A program made the translations under genes and the position numbers. A stretch of DNA of 64,000 nt from Chondromyces crocatus (GTDB lineage Bacteria; Myxococcota_A; Polyangia; Polyangiales; Polyangiaceae), in contig NZ_CP012159.1 in NCBI RefSeq assembly GCF_001189295.1, positions 6,402,525 through 6,466,524 of the forward strand, in the 5' to 3' direction. A model generated the notes under the pieces. It was not told the DNA's origin and searched no databases. It worked only from the letters and a program-made list of their open reading frames with translations. Each line of letters starts with the position of its first letter. Position 1 is the stretch's first letter. Of this stretch, positions 1 to 10,900 are shown piece after piece.

Positions 1-1514
1 ATGTCGCCGATCCGAGCGCCGGGATCCGCGACCATCGCGGCCATCACCGTGCGGAGGTGGGCGCTCATGCGCGCGATGGTGGCGTCTTCGAAGAGGTCGG
101 TGTTGTACTCGACGACCACCTCCAGCTCCCCATCGACCTCGGTGACGAGGAGCATGAGATCGAGCTTCGAAGTGCGGAAGCGGAAGTCACAGGGTGACGT
201 CGTCAACCCGGGAAGGGTGAGACGGTTGCTCGCGAAGCTCTGGAGGGTCAGCGCCACCTGCGCGAGGGGGTTGTGGCTCGCGGTCCGCTCCGGTTTCAGT
301 TCCTCGACGACGCGCTCGAAGGGGAGGTCTTCGTGCTCGGTGGCTTCCATGACGGACGCCAGCACGCGAGAGAGCACAGTCCGGAAGGTGGGGTTGCCCG
401 AGAGGTCGGTGCGGATGACCACCGTGTTCACGAAGAAGCCGATCAGGCCTTCCAGCTCGGCGTGCTTGCGGTTGGCGGTGCCCGACGCGATGGCAAGATC
501 GTCCTGCCCCGAGTAGCGCCCGAGGAGCACGTTGAAGGCGGACAGGAGGGTGATGAAGAGCGTCACGCCTTCGCACTGGGCGAGCTCGTGGAGGCCCCTG
601 GTGAGGCCTCGGTCCAGGCGGAAGATGGTGTGGTCGCCGCGGAACGACTCCACGGCGGGTCGGGGGTGATCGGCCGGGAGCTGGAGCGGCTGGACGTCCG
701 AGAGCTTCTGTTTCCAGTAGGTCAGGTGCCGTTCGACGGCGCTCGGGGGAAAGCGCTCTTCCTGCCAGCGGCTGAAGTCGGCGTACTGGAGGGGGGGCTC
801 GGTGAGGGGTGAAGGACGCGAGGCGGAGAAGGCGCCATAGAGGGCCTCGAATTCCCGGACGAACACGCCGATGGACCAGCCGTCGGCGACGATGTGATGG
901 ATGACCAGGCAGAGGACGTGCCGGGTCTCCGACTGGCGCAGAAGCTGGGCTCGAAGGAGGGGGCCGCGCTCGATGTCGAAGGGCTGGTGCGCGGCTCGAT
1001 CGATCCGGCGCTGGATCTCGGCGGCGCGGGCCGGCTCGTCGAGGCTGCGGAGATCATGGAGGGGAAGGTCGAGGGGGGCGGGTGGATGGATGACCTGGAC
1101 CGGGCCCTCCGCTTGCAACCGGAAGGTGGTGCGGAGGCTCTCGTGCCTCCGGATGATCTCGTCGAGGGCACGCTGGAGCGCCCGGGCGTCGAGGTGGCCG
1201 TCGAGGGCCGTGACGAAGGGCATGTTGTAGGCGACGCTCGCGCCGTCGAGCTGGCACAGGAACCAGAGGCGACGCTGCGCCTGCGAGACGGGGAGCACGT
1301 CGGCGTGAGGGAGAGGACGAGGGGGGGCGTGGGCGACGGTCCCCTGCCCTTCACGCAGCATGGCGAGGAGCACGTCCTTGTGTTCACGAAGCTCGTCGAG
1401 CAGCTCGTCCGTGAGGACGCCTTCCGCGGCGCTGTAGCCCAGGTAGCCGTCGTCGTTCCAGAGTTCGACGTGAAGTGCTTCGAGGCGGGCGACGAGATCG
1501 TGGAGGCTCTTCAT
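1..1514 (-). CDS. NRPS, N-terminal part: TubC-type docking + condensation domain (cut by left edge; CmdD-like position)
   Basis: Only the first 504 residues lie in the window. Residues 1-60 form a small docking domain like the one opening the preceding NRPS (a TubC_N-type fold: Leu-rich helix, WNDDGYLGY strand, then LTDELLDELREHK helix). A condensation domain follows at about 70-500, with the catalytic HHIVADG motif at His206-Gly212 and the late NTDLFEDATI element near the edge. It should condense the aminoacyl/peptidyl chain from the alanine module upstream with the next amino acid. The ATG at 1514 is 52 bases after the preceding NRPS stop and is the first start in frame before the docking domain; AGGA lies about 12 bases upstream. 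The downstream A, PCP and any methylation or release domains lie outside the window. In a chondramide-type pathway this protein would carry the Trp and beta-Tyr modules (inference). Confidence 0.93.
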   Translation of the reverse strand, partial: MKSLHDLVARLEALHVELWNDDGYLGYSAAEGVLTDELLDELREHKDVLLAMLREGQGTVAHAPPRPLPHADVLPVSQAQRRLWFLCQLDGASVAYNMPFVTALDGHLDARALQRALDEIIRRHESLRTTFRLQAEGPVQVIHPPAPLDLPLHDLRSLDEPARAAEIQRRIDRAAHQPFDIERGPLLRAQLLRQSETRHVLCLVIHHIVADGWSIGVFVREFEALYGAFSASRPSPLTEPPLQYADFSRWQEERFPPSAVERHLTYWKQKLSDVQPLQLPADHPRPAVESFRGDHTIFRLDRGLTRGLHELAQCEGVTLFITLLSAFNVLLGRYSGQDDLAIASGTANRKHAELEGLIGFFVNTVVIRTDLSGNPTFRTVLSRVLASVMEATEHEDLPFERVVEELKPERTASHNPLAQVALTLQSFASNRLTLPGLTTSPCDFRFRTSKLDLMLLVTEVDGELEVVVEYNTDLFEDATIARMSAHLRTVMAAMVADPGARIGD

Positions 1515-1566
1515 TCGGCGGGGATCCTGGGCGAACGGGGGCGCCTCGAACGAGGCGCTGCAGTGC

Positions 1567-4500
1567 TCAAAGTCTTCCGGACTGGCGGCGCGCACTTCCG
1601 GGTGCGGGCTGGCTCTGGGCGAGCCGACGGAGCGCGTTCGTGGCATCGATGTGCTTCGCGAGCACGTGGACGGTGGGCATCTCGAACATGGCGCGCAGCG
1701 GTAGCTCCAGGCCGAAGGTCGTCCGGATGCGGTCGAGGACCTGGACGCTCAGCAGGGAGTGGCCGCCGAGGTGGAAGAAGCTGTCGTCCAACCCGATCCG
1801 CACGGCGCCGAGCACCTCGCGCCAGATGGAGGCGAGGGTCTGCTCGGTGGGGGTCTCCGGTTCGCGGTGCGCGCTGCGTTTCATGTCGGTGAGCGAAGGG
1901 GCCGGCAGCGCGCGGCGATCCACCTTGCCGGTCGAGGTGAGCGGGAAGGCGTCGAGGCGTACGTAGACGTCAGGCACCATGAAGACCGGGAGCGTCGTGG
2001 CGAGCTGGGGTTGGAGATCTTCGACGATCCCCTCCCCTGATGCCGTCCAGTAAGCGACCAGATGCTGTCGGGGTGCGGTCCCGTGGGCGACGACGATGGC
2101 CTTGTCGACCCCCGCGATGCGGCCCAGCGCGGCCTCGATCTCGCCCAGCTCGATGCGGAAGCCGCGCAGCTTGATCTGGTTGTCGATCCGCCCGAGGAAC
2201 TCGAGTTCACCCTCCGGACGATGGCGAGCGAGGTCGCCGGTCCGGTAGAGGCGGCCAGGACCGAACGGGTTCGGTACGAAGCGCTCCGCCGTGAGGGCGG
2301 GACGCTCGAAGTAGCCGCGGGCCAGCCCCTCGCCGCCGAGATACAGCTCGCCGGGGATGCCTGGCGGGACAGGCTCGAAGTGCCGATCGAGGAGGTAGGC
2401 GACCGTGTTGGCGATGGGCCTGCCGATGGAGGTGTCCCGCTGGTCGCCGCGCACCATCGGCGCGCTCGTGGAGTACGTCGTCGCTTCCGAGGGACCGTAG
2501 AGGTTGTAGACGCGCTCGACCTGCGGGAGTCCGTAGAGCTTCTGGACGAGCTCCTGGCTGAGCTTCTCCCCTGCGAGGTTGATCACGCGGGCGCTCTTCG
2601 GGACGGCGTTCTGGCGCAGCAGCTCCGCCATGGCCGAGGGCACGGTGTTGATCAGCGTCACCTGCTCGCGCGCCGCGAGGTGCGGAAGTGCGAGCGCATT
2701 GTCGGCGAGGACGATGGTCGCGCCGACGCTGAGCGGGAGGAAGATCTCGAAGACGGAGAGGTCGAAGCAGATCGAGGTCGAGGCGAGCGTGCCGCGGAGG
2801 ACCTCCACGGGGAACTCTGCCCTGGACCACTGGAGCATCGCCACGGCGTTGCGGTGCTCGATCGCCACGGCCTTCGGCCTGCCCGTGGAGCCGGAGGTCG
2901 TGAGGAGGTATGCGAGCTGATCGGAGAGGACCTGCGTACCAAGGGCCCCATCTGGCTCCGCAGCGATGGGGGCTGCCGCTTCATCGAGGGCGACCCGACG
3001 GAGCCGATCGTTCGCAAAGCTGGCACCGAGTGTGCCGCGGGTGATCAGGAGCGCTGCCTGGGACTCCTCGATCATCAAGGCCTGACGCGCCTGAGGGTAG
3101 GCGGGATCGACGGGTACGTAGGCTGCGCCGACCTTGAGCACGGCGAACAGGCTCACGATCATGTCCAGGGAGCGCTCGACGCAGACGGCGATTCGGCTCT
3201 CGGGGAGGGCGCCCTGGCGCCGCAGGTGATGCGCGAGCTGGTTGGCCCGTCGGTTCAGCGCCGCGTAGGTGGTGGACTGATCGCCGCAGAGGATGGCCGT
3301 CGCGTCGGGGGTCTTCTGTGCCTGGGCTTCGAAGAGGCCATGGAGGGTGGCGCAGCGATCGTGATCCAGTGCGGTGCGGTTCCACGCCACGAGTACATGC
3401 TCGCGCTCCTCCGAGCCGAGGAGAGGGAGCAGGCTGACGGGTCGCTCTGGGTGGGCGACGCCGGCCGCGAGCAGCGTCTCGAGGTGGCTGGACATGCGCT
3501 CGATGCTCGAGGCGTCGAACAGGTCGGTGTTGTAGCGGAGGCCGAGGGTGACGCTCTCGGGCCGCTCGGTCACCTCCAGGGTCAGATCGAGTTCGCTGAT
3601 GCGCTGCTGCTGAGGGACGAGGGAGAAGCGGGTGGCCCCCACCACGACGGGCGCGCCAGCGAGGAGCCGGGTGGCAGTCTCCCCGAGTGACTGCACGCGC
3701 TGATGGACGAAGGAGACCTGGACGACCGGAGGCCGGCTCGGATCACGCTCGACGTGCAGATCCTGGACGAGACGCGGGAAGGGATGGTCCTGCCGCTCCA
3801 TCGCTGCCAGGACGCGATCGCGGGTCTGCCGGACCAGCGAAGCAAAGCCCTGCGCGCCGGCGGTGTCGAGGCACGAGCGAATGGCGACCTGATTGACCAT
3901 GTACCCGAAGACCCCCGCGAACTCTTCGTGCTCGCGGCCGGCCACGATCGACCCGACGCAGAGATCTTCCTGGCCGCTGGTGCGGTGGAGCAAGAGCTGG
4001 AAGCCCGAGAGAAGGACGGTGGAGAGGGTCGTGCGCTGCTCGCGCGAGAAGGCGCGGAGGCCTTCGACGAGCGCCGGATCCAGCACCCGCTCATGGGTCG
4101 CGCCGGTGAAGGTCTGGGCGGGGGGGCGCGTGCGATCCGTGGGCAGGTCGAGCACCAGGGGGGCGCCATGAAGTTCGTTCGACCAGAAGCGGCGGAGCGT
4201 CTCACCCTGGGAGGCCAGGCGCTCACCTTGCCACGCGACGAACTGCTGGTACGTCCGACGGACGGGAGGGAGCGGGTTGGGCTTTCCGTCGGCCTCGTAG
4301 AGGCGGAGCAGCTCGTCCACCAGCATCCGGAAGGACCATCCATCGCACGCGATGTGGTGCAGGCAAAGGAGCAGCAAGACCTCGCCCGCGCTGCAGCGGA
4401 GGAGGCTCACGCGGAAGGCGCCTTCTCGTTCGAGATCGAACGGGCGCTGGTGGATGGCAGCCGTGGCCCGCGACAGCGTCTCGGCGTCCATGCCAGAGGC

Positions 4501-4923
4501 GTCGGTCTCGTGGAGATCGAGCGTGTGATGACCACGCACCCGCTGCCGTGGGGTGCCGTTCACCGCCGGGAACCTGGTGCGCAGGACGGCATGACGATCG
4601 ACGAGCTTCTGGAGGGCGCGGCGGAGCGCTGGGGCGGGGTCACTCTCCGACGCGATCCGCAGGGCGAACGCGACGTTGTAGGCGACGCTCTCGGGAGCGC
4701 TCTTCTGGATGAACCAGAGCCCCTCCTGACCCACCGAGAGCGGCGACTCGACGTGGTGCTCGGGGAGGACGCGCACCAGCTCGTCCTTGCGGCTACGCAG
4801 TGTCTCCAGCGTCTCCTTCGTCAGGACGCCATCGGGCGCTCGGACCCGGACCTTGCCGCCTTCGATGGACAGCTCCACGCCGTGGAAGAGCAGGTGACTG
4901 AGGAGGTCGATCAGATCGCTCAT
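1567..4923 (-). CDS. NRPS single module: docking-C-A(Ala)-PCP (CmdC-like)
   Basis: 1118 aa. Residues 1-55 are a TubC_N-type docking domain that would receive the PKS upstream. The condensation domain spans about 60-480 with HHIACDG at 189-195. The adenylation domain spans about 515-1000 and shows the core motifs TTSGSTGRPKA, NLYGPSEAT, YRTGDLA and LRGFRIELGEIE. The carrier domain has GGHSLL with phosphopantetheine Ser1056. There is no thioesterase, epimerase or methyltransferase. Reading the ten specificity positions by alignment to GrsA gives D-L-F-N-N-A-L-T-Y-K, a code described for alanine. The C domain should therefore join a polyketide acyl chain from the upstream PKS to L-Ala. The start overlaps the PKS stop by four bases (ATGA), so translation is probably coupled. 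The substrate call rests on by-eye alignment. Confidence 0.96.
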   Translation of the reverse strand: MSDLIDLLSHLLFHGVELSIEGGKVRVRAPDGVLTKETLETLRSRKDELVRVLPEHHVESPLSVGQEGLWFIQKSAPESVAYNVAFALRIASESDPAPALRRALQKLVDRHAVLRTRFPAVNGTPRQRVRGHHTLDLHETDASGMDAETLSRATAAIHQRPFDLEREGAFRVSLLRCSAGEVLLLLCLHHIACDGWSFRMLVDELLRLYEADGKPNPLPPVRRTYQQFVAWQGERLASQGETLRRFWSNELHGAPLVLDLPTDRTRPPAQTFTGATHERVLDPALVEGLRAFSREQRTTLSTVLLSGFQLLLHRTSGQEDLCVGSIVAGREHEEFAGVFGYMVNQVAIRSCLDTAGAQGFASLVRQTRDRVLAAMERQDHPFPRLVQDLHVERDPSRPPVVQVSFVHQRVQSLGETATRLLAGAPVVVGATRFSLVPQQQRISELDLTLEVTERPESVTLGLRYNTDLFDASSIERMSSHLETLLAAGVAHPERPVSLLPLLGSEEREHVLVAWNRTALDHDRCATLHGLFEAQAQKTPDATAILCGDQSTTYAALNRRANQLAHHLRRQGALPESRIAVCVERSLDMIVSLFAVLKVGAAYVPVDPAYPQARQALMIEESQAALLITRGTLGASFANDRLRRVALDEAAAPIAAEPDGALGTQVLSDQLAYLLTTSGSTGRPKAVAIEHRNAVAMLQWSRAEFPVEVLRGTLASTSICFDLSVFEIFLPLSVGATIVLADNALALPHLAAREQVTLINTVPSAMAELLRQNAVPKSARVINLAGEKLSQELVQKLYGLPQVERVYNLYGPSEATTYSTSAPMVRGDQRDTSIGRPIANTVAYLLDRHFEPVPPGIPGELYLGGEGLARGYFERPALTAERFVPNPFGPGRLYRTGDLARHRPEGELEFLGRIDNQIKLRGFRIELGEIEAALGRIAGVDKAIVVAHGTAPRQHLVAYWTASGEGIVEDLQPQLATTLPVFMVPDVYVRLDAFPLTSTGKVDRRALPAPSLTDMKRSAHREPETPTEQTLASIWREVLGAVRIGLDDSFFHLGGHSLLSVQVLDRIRTTFGLELPLRAMFEMPTVHVLAKHIDATNALRRLAQSQPAPGSARRQSGRL

Positions 4924-7900
4924 AGCTCGGTGTCCACCCAGGCCTCGGCTTCCTGACGCTCCACGGGGGCCGCGGTCGGTCCGGAGGTCGGATGAACCAG
5001 GAGCGAGGAGAGTCGTTCGATGGTCATGTCGGACAGCAGTCGGGCCACGGGGATATCCACGGTCGTGCTGCGGCTCAAGCGGTGACGTAGCTCCAGGCCC
5101 ATCAGCGAGTCCAGCCCCAGGCTGGTGAGTGGCGCACCGATATCGAGCGAGCTCTCAGGGAGACGGAGCACGCGAGAGACCTCGCCGCGCACGAGCGCTT
5201 GTAGCAAGGGGCCGCGCTCCTCGGACGTGGCACGAGCGAGTCGCTCGGCGAGCGTCTCCGCGCTGGCGTGGGCGGTGAGCGTGGGTCGCTCGACGTGGAG
5301 GTCGGAAAACATGGGGGAAGAAGCGGCTGCCGGGTAGGACGCGAGCCACTGCGCTACATCCAGAGGTACGACGGCCGTCTGGGGGCTGCCCCCGTCGAGG
5401 AGGCGCTCCAGGGCCTCGATGCCCTGCGCGGGGGTCAGGCTCTGCGCTCCCCGTGAGGCCAGCCGCGCCGCGCGGTCGTCGTGCGCGATGGCGAGGCCGA
5501 CCTCGGAGAAGACGCCCCAGTCGACGCTCAGCGCTGGCAGTCCACGCGCCCGCCGATGGTGGGCGAAGGCGTCGAGGAAGGTGCTCGCCGCGGCGTAGTT
5601 CCCCTGCCCTGGAGATCCCAGCAGGCCGGCGCCCGAGGCGTAGAGCACGAAGAAGTCGAGCGGGGCATTCGCCGCGAGGGCGTCGAGGTTCAAGGCGCCC
5701 AGGATCTTCGGGGCCATCACGCGGCGGAATGCGTTCGGGCTCTGGTGGAGGAGCAGGCCATCTTCGAGGAGGCCTGCCGCATGAAGGATGCCGGCCAGCG
5801 GCATCCCGGAGGAGCGGATGGCGTCGAAGGCGGGCTCGATCTGGGTCCGCATGGCGACGTCGCCCTTCACCAGGGTCAACCGGGTCCCCGTGGCTGCCAG
5901 CTCGGCGACTGCCGCTTGCTGCGCTGCGGTGGCCGCGCCAGACCGACCGATCAGGACGAGGTGACCCGCGCCCTTCTCGGCGAGCCACCGAGCGACGCTC
6001 AGTCCCAGACCGCCGAGGCCTCCCGTCACGAGATAGCTCGCGTCGGGTCGGATGCGCGGTCCTGCGGTCGCCGTGATCCGGAGGCGCGCCGTGGCATCGT
6101 CCGTCACGAGGACCAGCTTCCCGAGGTGCTGCGCTTGCGCCATCTTGCGGAATGCCTCGCTCGCCCGGGAGATGGGGAACGTCTCGACCGGGAGCGGCGC
6201 GAACACGCCGCGCGCGAACAGCGCGACCACCTCGTGGAGGAGCGCCGAGAAGCGCTGGGGTCGGCGCTCGGACAGGCCGGCGAGGTCCACGGCGCTGTAC
6301 GAGAGGCTCTTCTTGAAATGGGCGAGCCCCAGCGCGCGGTCGGCGTGGATGTCGGTCTTGCCCAGCTCGATGAAGCGGCCGTCGGGGGCGAGCGCGGAGA
6401 GGCTGGCCTCGATGGCGTCTCCGGAGAGGGAGTTGAGGACGACGTCGACTCCCTCGCCGCGGGTCGCTGCGAGCACCTCGTCCGCGAAGTGGAGCGAGCG
6501 CGAGTCCATCACGTGGGCGATGCCCTGCTCGCGCAACCAGGCGCGCTTCTCGGGCGAACCGGCGGTGGCAAAGATCTCCGCCCCGAGGTGTCGTGCGATC
6601 TGGAGGGCTGCCTGCCCGGTGCCGCCCGTCGCCGAGTGGACGAGCACCCGCTCCCCCGCCTGGAGTCGCGCCAGATGCACGAGGCCATACCACGCGGTCA
6701 TGAACACCGCGGGGATCGCGGCCGCCTGGGCCGGGGTCAGCGCGGAGGGGCGTGGGGCCACGGACCGCGCGCCGACCGTCACGTGGGAGCCGAAGCTGCA
6801 AGGAGCCATCGCCAGCACGGGCTGCCCTGCGACGAGGCCTTCGACACCGGGCCCTACGCGGACGACCTGTCCTGCGCACTCGCCGCCCAGCACGACGGGG
6901 CCGTCCTTCATGCCCGGGTAGATCCCGAGCGCCTTCAGCACGTCGACGAAGTTGAGTCCTGCGGCTTCGACGGCGATCTCGACCTCGCCGGGCCCGGGGG
7001 CTCGGCGCGCCACCGGGCGGAGTTCGAGGCCATCGAGAACGCCCGGGGGCTCGATCTCCAGCCGGAAGGGACGCCCCTCCACGGGTTCGAGCTGGGTGAG
7101 GGGCTGAAGGGGTCGAGGCGGGGCATGACGGAAGCGGGCGACGTGGCGCGACGTCCCTCGGAGCGCGACTTCATGCTCGTCCCCATCGGCCAGAAGCTCG
7201 GCGAGCAACGCCTGGAGCTGAGGTGTGTGTGAGAAGGGATCGAGGTCGACGCGCGCGCAGCGGAGTTCCGGGTGCTCCATGGCGATGACGCGGCCGAGGC
7301 CGAGCAGTGGGGCCTGGTCGAGCGAGACGATGCGCTGAGCGACGGGCTGCGCGCCGCGGGTGACCAGCCAGAGCCTGGGAGGAGCCCGGTACGCCATCGT
7401 GGCCAGGGCCTGCACCGTATGCAGCACGCTGTCGTAGAGCGCGCAGAGGTCGGCTTCGAGCGCCTGTCCATCGAGGGGGGTGGTGGAATCACCAGGGGTA
7501 TTGAGGGGGGCTGACGTCGAGGGCGTCGCCCGACCTGCAGCGGTGCGTAGATGAACGACGGCGGTCGGTGGCTGCCCTCCGAAGGCGTCCGAGAGCTGCG
7601 CGCGAATGGTTTCAAGGCTCGCGGAGTCGATCGAGGAGGCGCCAAGGCCCGGCTCCGTGGAAGTGCCGAAGGCGGCGCAGAGCACGACATGCCCAGCCTC
7701 TTCGAGGGCCGAAGCAAGCTCTCGCTCCAGCCCGTCGCCGTCCCCGATCAGGAGGTAACGACCGGGGGTGAGGCGGGATGGCCCCACCGATGACTGGATC
7801 CACCCCACCTCCAGAAACCAGTCGGCCATCGGATCATGACGGCGGGCCCCCTGGGAGAGTTGCTGCACGACCAGACCCGACAGCTCGGCGATGCGTGTGC

Positions 7901-10900
7901 CGCTGGCGTCCAGCACCGAGAGGTCGACCCTCTGGCGCCGAGGTGCCCTGACGTCGGGACGTGACGTCACGGGGGCAAGGGATGCGGGATCGTCCTGCGT
8001 AAAGCGCACGTGACACCAGATCTCCCCGGTCGGGGGCTGTGCCATCTCGAAGGCGCCGAGCGCCACTGGCATCCAGGCGCGACGCTCCGGGTCGTCGAGT
8101 GCGCCAGCCACGGTCTGGAGGCAGGCGTCGAGCAGCGCTGGGTGTAGCTGGTAGCCGGCTGCGACGCTTGCAGGCTCGGGCAAGCTCACCCTCCCCAGGG
8201 CCTCGTGGGAGCCGCGCCGTAGTTCGAGAAGGCCGCGGAACGTCGGACCGTAGTCGAGGCCCCTTGCGCTCAGCAGCCGGTAGATCTCTTCCCCGGCGAG
8301 CACCTGGTCGAAGCGGGCCCGCAGTGCACCGAGGTCCACTCGGTCCGGAGCACTCGCGTGATCCAGCCTGCGGAGCATGCCCCGCGCGTGAACCGTCCAG
8401 CCGGCGCTCGTCGCGGCGGGGCGCTGGCTCGCGATCTGGAACCGAGCGAGAGCCTCCCCTTGTGTCGAGGTGACCATCTGCACGGTGGTCGGTTCGTCGT
8501 CGGCGGGTGTGAGGGCCTCGATCAGCGCCACATCCGTGACAGCGAGGGGATGTTCGCCCCACAGGGAGCGCCCTGCCGAGAGGGCCATCTCCAGGTAACC
8601 AGCGCCAGGAAAGACCAGCAGCCCTTGCACCCGGTGATCCTGGAGCCACGGCAGTCTGTCGTGATCCAGGGTCGTCTCCCAGAGGTGCATGCCTGCGGAT
8701 GCCGACACGGACAGCCCCTCACCGAGGAGAGGATGCTCGCCGGCATGTCCACGGTGTCCGGTCTTGCGGTGGGCGGAGAGATCGACCCAGTAGCGCTGCC
8801 TCTGCCAAGGGTAGGTCGGGAGCGTCACCCGAAGGCCCCCGTCGCGCAGCACCCGGTCCCACGACACGGCCTGCCCTTGCGCCCACAGGGCGCCGAGCGA
8901 CTCGAGCAGCGCGGATCGTTCTGCCCGCTCCCGCCACAGCGAGGCCAGCGCACCTCCAGGATCACCCTTGGCGTGCCGCATCTCCTCGATGGCGGTCACC
9001 AGCAGCGGGTGCGGGCTCATCTCGACGAACAGGCGGTGCCTGCCGTCCAGCAACGCCTCGACCGTCTGGGCGAACCGCACCGGCTGCCTGAGGTTGGTCA
9101 CCCAGTAGCTGGCCCCGAGTTCCGGCCCCTCGACAGGCAGCGCCGTCACCGTCGACTGCATGCGCATGCGGGCCGGCTGGGGTCTCAGATCGCGCAAGCC
9201 ACGTGTCAGCTCTTCCTCCAGCGGGTCGACCTGAGGGCTGTGGCTCGCCACGTCCACCTTCACCCTCCGGCAGAAGACCCCCTGGCCTTCGAGGCGCGCC
9301 ATCACCTGTCCGAGTGCCTCGGGATCGCCCGACAGCACGGTCGCGCGCGGGCTGTTGCTCACCGCCACGCTCAACCTGTCCTCGTAGCCCGCGAGCGCGG
9401 CTTCGGCCGCTTCGAACGACAGCTCGACCAGAGCCATCTCGCCCTGCCCGCTCAGGCGCCGCAAGAGCTGGCTACGACAACAGATCACCGCGACGGCATC
9501 CGCCAGCGAGAGCACGCCGGCGACGTGGGCTGCCGCCACCTCACCCATGCTGTGGCCCACCACGCCGTCCGGTTCCACGCCCCACGAGCGCCAGAGTGCG
9601 GAGAGCGCCACCTCGATGGCGAACAGCACCGGCTGCACCACGTCGATGCGCTCCAGGGGGAGCGCGTCGGGGCTTCCCTCGAGCGTCTGCAGCAGCGACC
9701 ACCCCGCCTCGGCGCGGACGGCTCGATCACTGGCCTCCAGTGCCTCCCGGAATACGGGCTCCTCGGCGAGCAGCTGCCGGCCCATCCCTGCCCACTGCGA
9801 TCCTTGTCCGGGAAAGACGAAGATCACCTCGGGTCGGCGCCTCAGCTCGACCCGACCTCGCGCCCCACCAGCCGGGGTCTCGCCACGTGACGCGGTGGCC
9901 AGGGCCTCCAGCAGGCCTTCGCGCGACGTCGCTGCGATCGCCAGCCGATGGGGCATCTCCGTTCGGGTCCTCGCCAGACTGAACGCGACGTCAGGAAGCT
10001 CGAGCTCGGGGTGCGCCTGCAGGTGCTCCCCCAAGCGGCCCGCGGCATCGGCCAGCGCCTGCTCGTTCCTGGCTGACACCACGACCAGCGCGGCGGCGGT
10101 CGGCTCGTCCGGGGGCGAGGATCCTGTGCGATCCGGCGTGTTCTGTGCGGGAGCCTCTTCCAGCACCACGTGGGCGTTCGTCCCGCTGATGCCGAACGAA
10201 CTCACCCCCGCCAGGCGACGACGTTCCTGACGTGGCCACGTCACCGTCTCCGTCGGGAGCACGAAGGGGGTCCCCTCCAGCGAGATCCTCGGGTTCAGCT
10301 GCCGCAGATGCAGGTTCCCGGGGATTGCTTCGTGCTGGAGTGCGAGCGCTGCCTTGATCAGGCCCGCCACCCCGGCCGCAGCTTCGAGGTGGCCGACGTT
10401 CGTCTTCACCGCTCCGAGCAGGCATCGTGAGCCATCGGGCCGCGCGGCTCCCAGAACGGCACGCAGCGCCTCGACTTCGATCGGGTCCCCCAACGACGTT
10501 CCCGTCCCATGCGTCTCGACGAAGCCGATCTGGTCCGACGTGACGCGGGCGTTCTCCAGGGCTTCGTGGAGCAGCGCTTCCTGGGCGAGCACGTTCGGCG
10601 CGGTCATCCCCGTCGAGCGGCCATCCTGGTTGATCGCGGAGCCCCGGATCAGTGCCCGGATGGGGTCACCGTCGCGCTGCGCGTCGGAGAGGCGCTTCAG
10701 GACCAGGAGGCCGCACCCTTCGCCTCTGGCGAACCCGTTCGCCAGGGCGTCGAAGGTCTTGCAACGACCGTCGGGCGAGAGCGCTTGCGTGCGTGAGGTG
10801 CCTTCCATCACGTCCGCCGAGAGCATCAAGTTCACCCCTCCCGCCAGGGCGAGATCGCACTCGCCGGCGCGGAGGCTCCGACAGGCGAGGTGCACCGAGA

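Noticed and set aside
2062-9890. Long plus-strand open frames opposite the PKS/NRPS genes (for example 2062-3690, 5481-7232, 8358-9890)
   Set aside because: They mirror the codon pattern of the minus-strand megasynthases, whose domains are continuous and catalytically complete. The plus-strand translations are Arg/Glu/Gly-rich with no recognisable motif.
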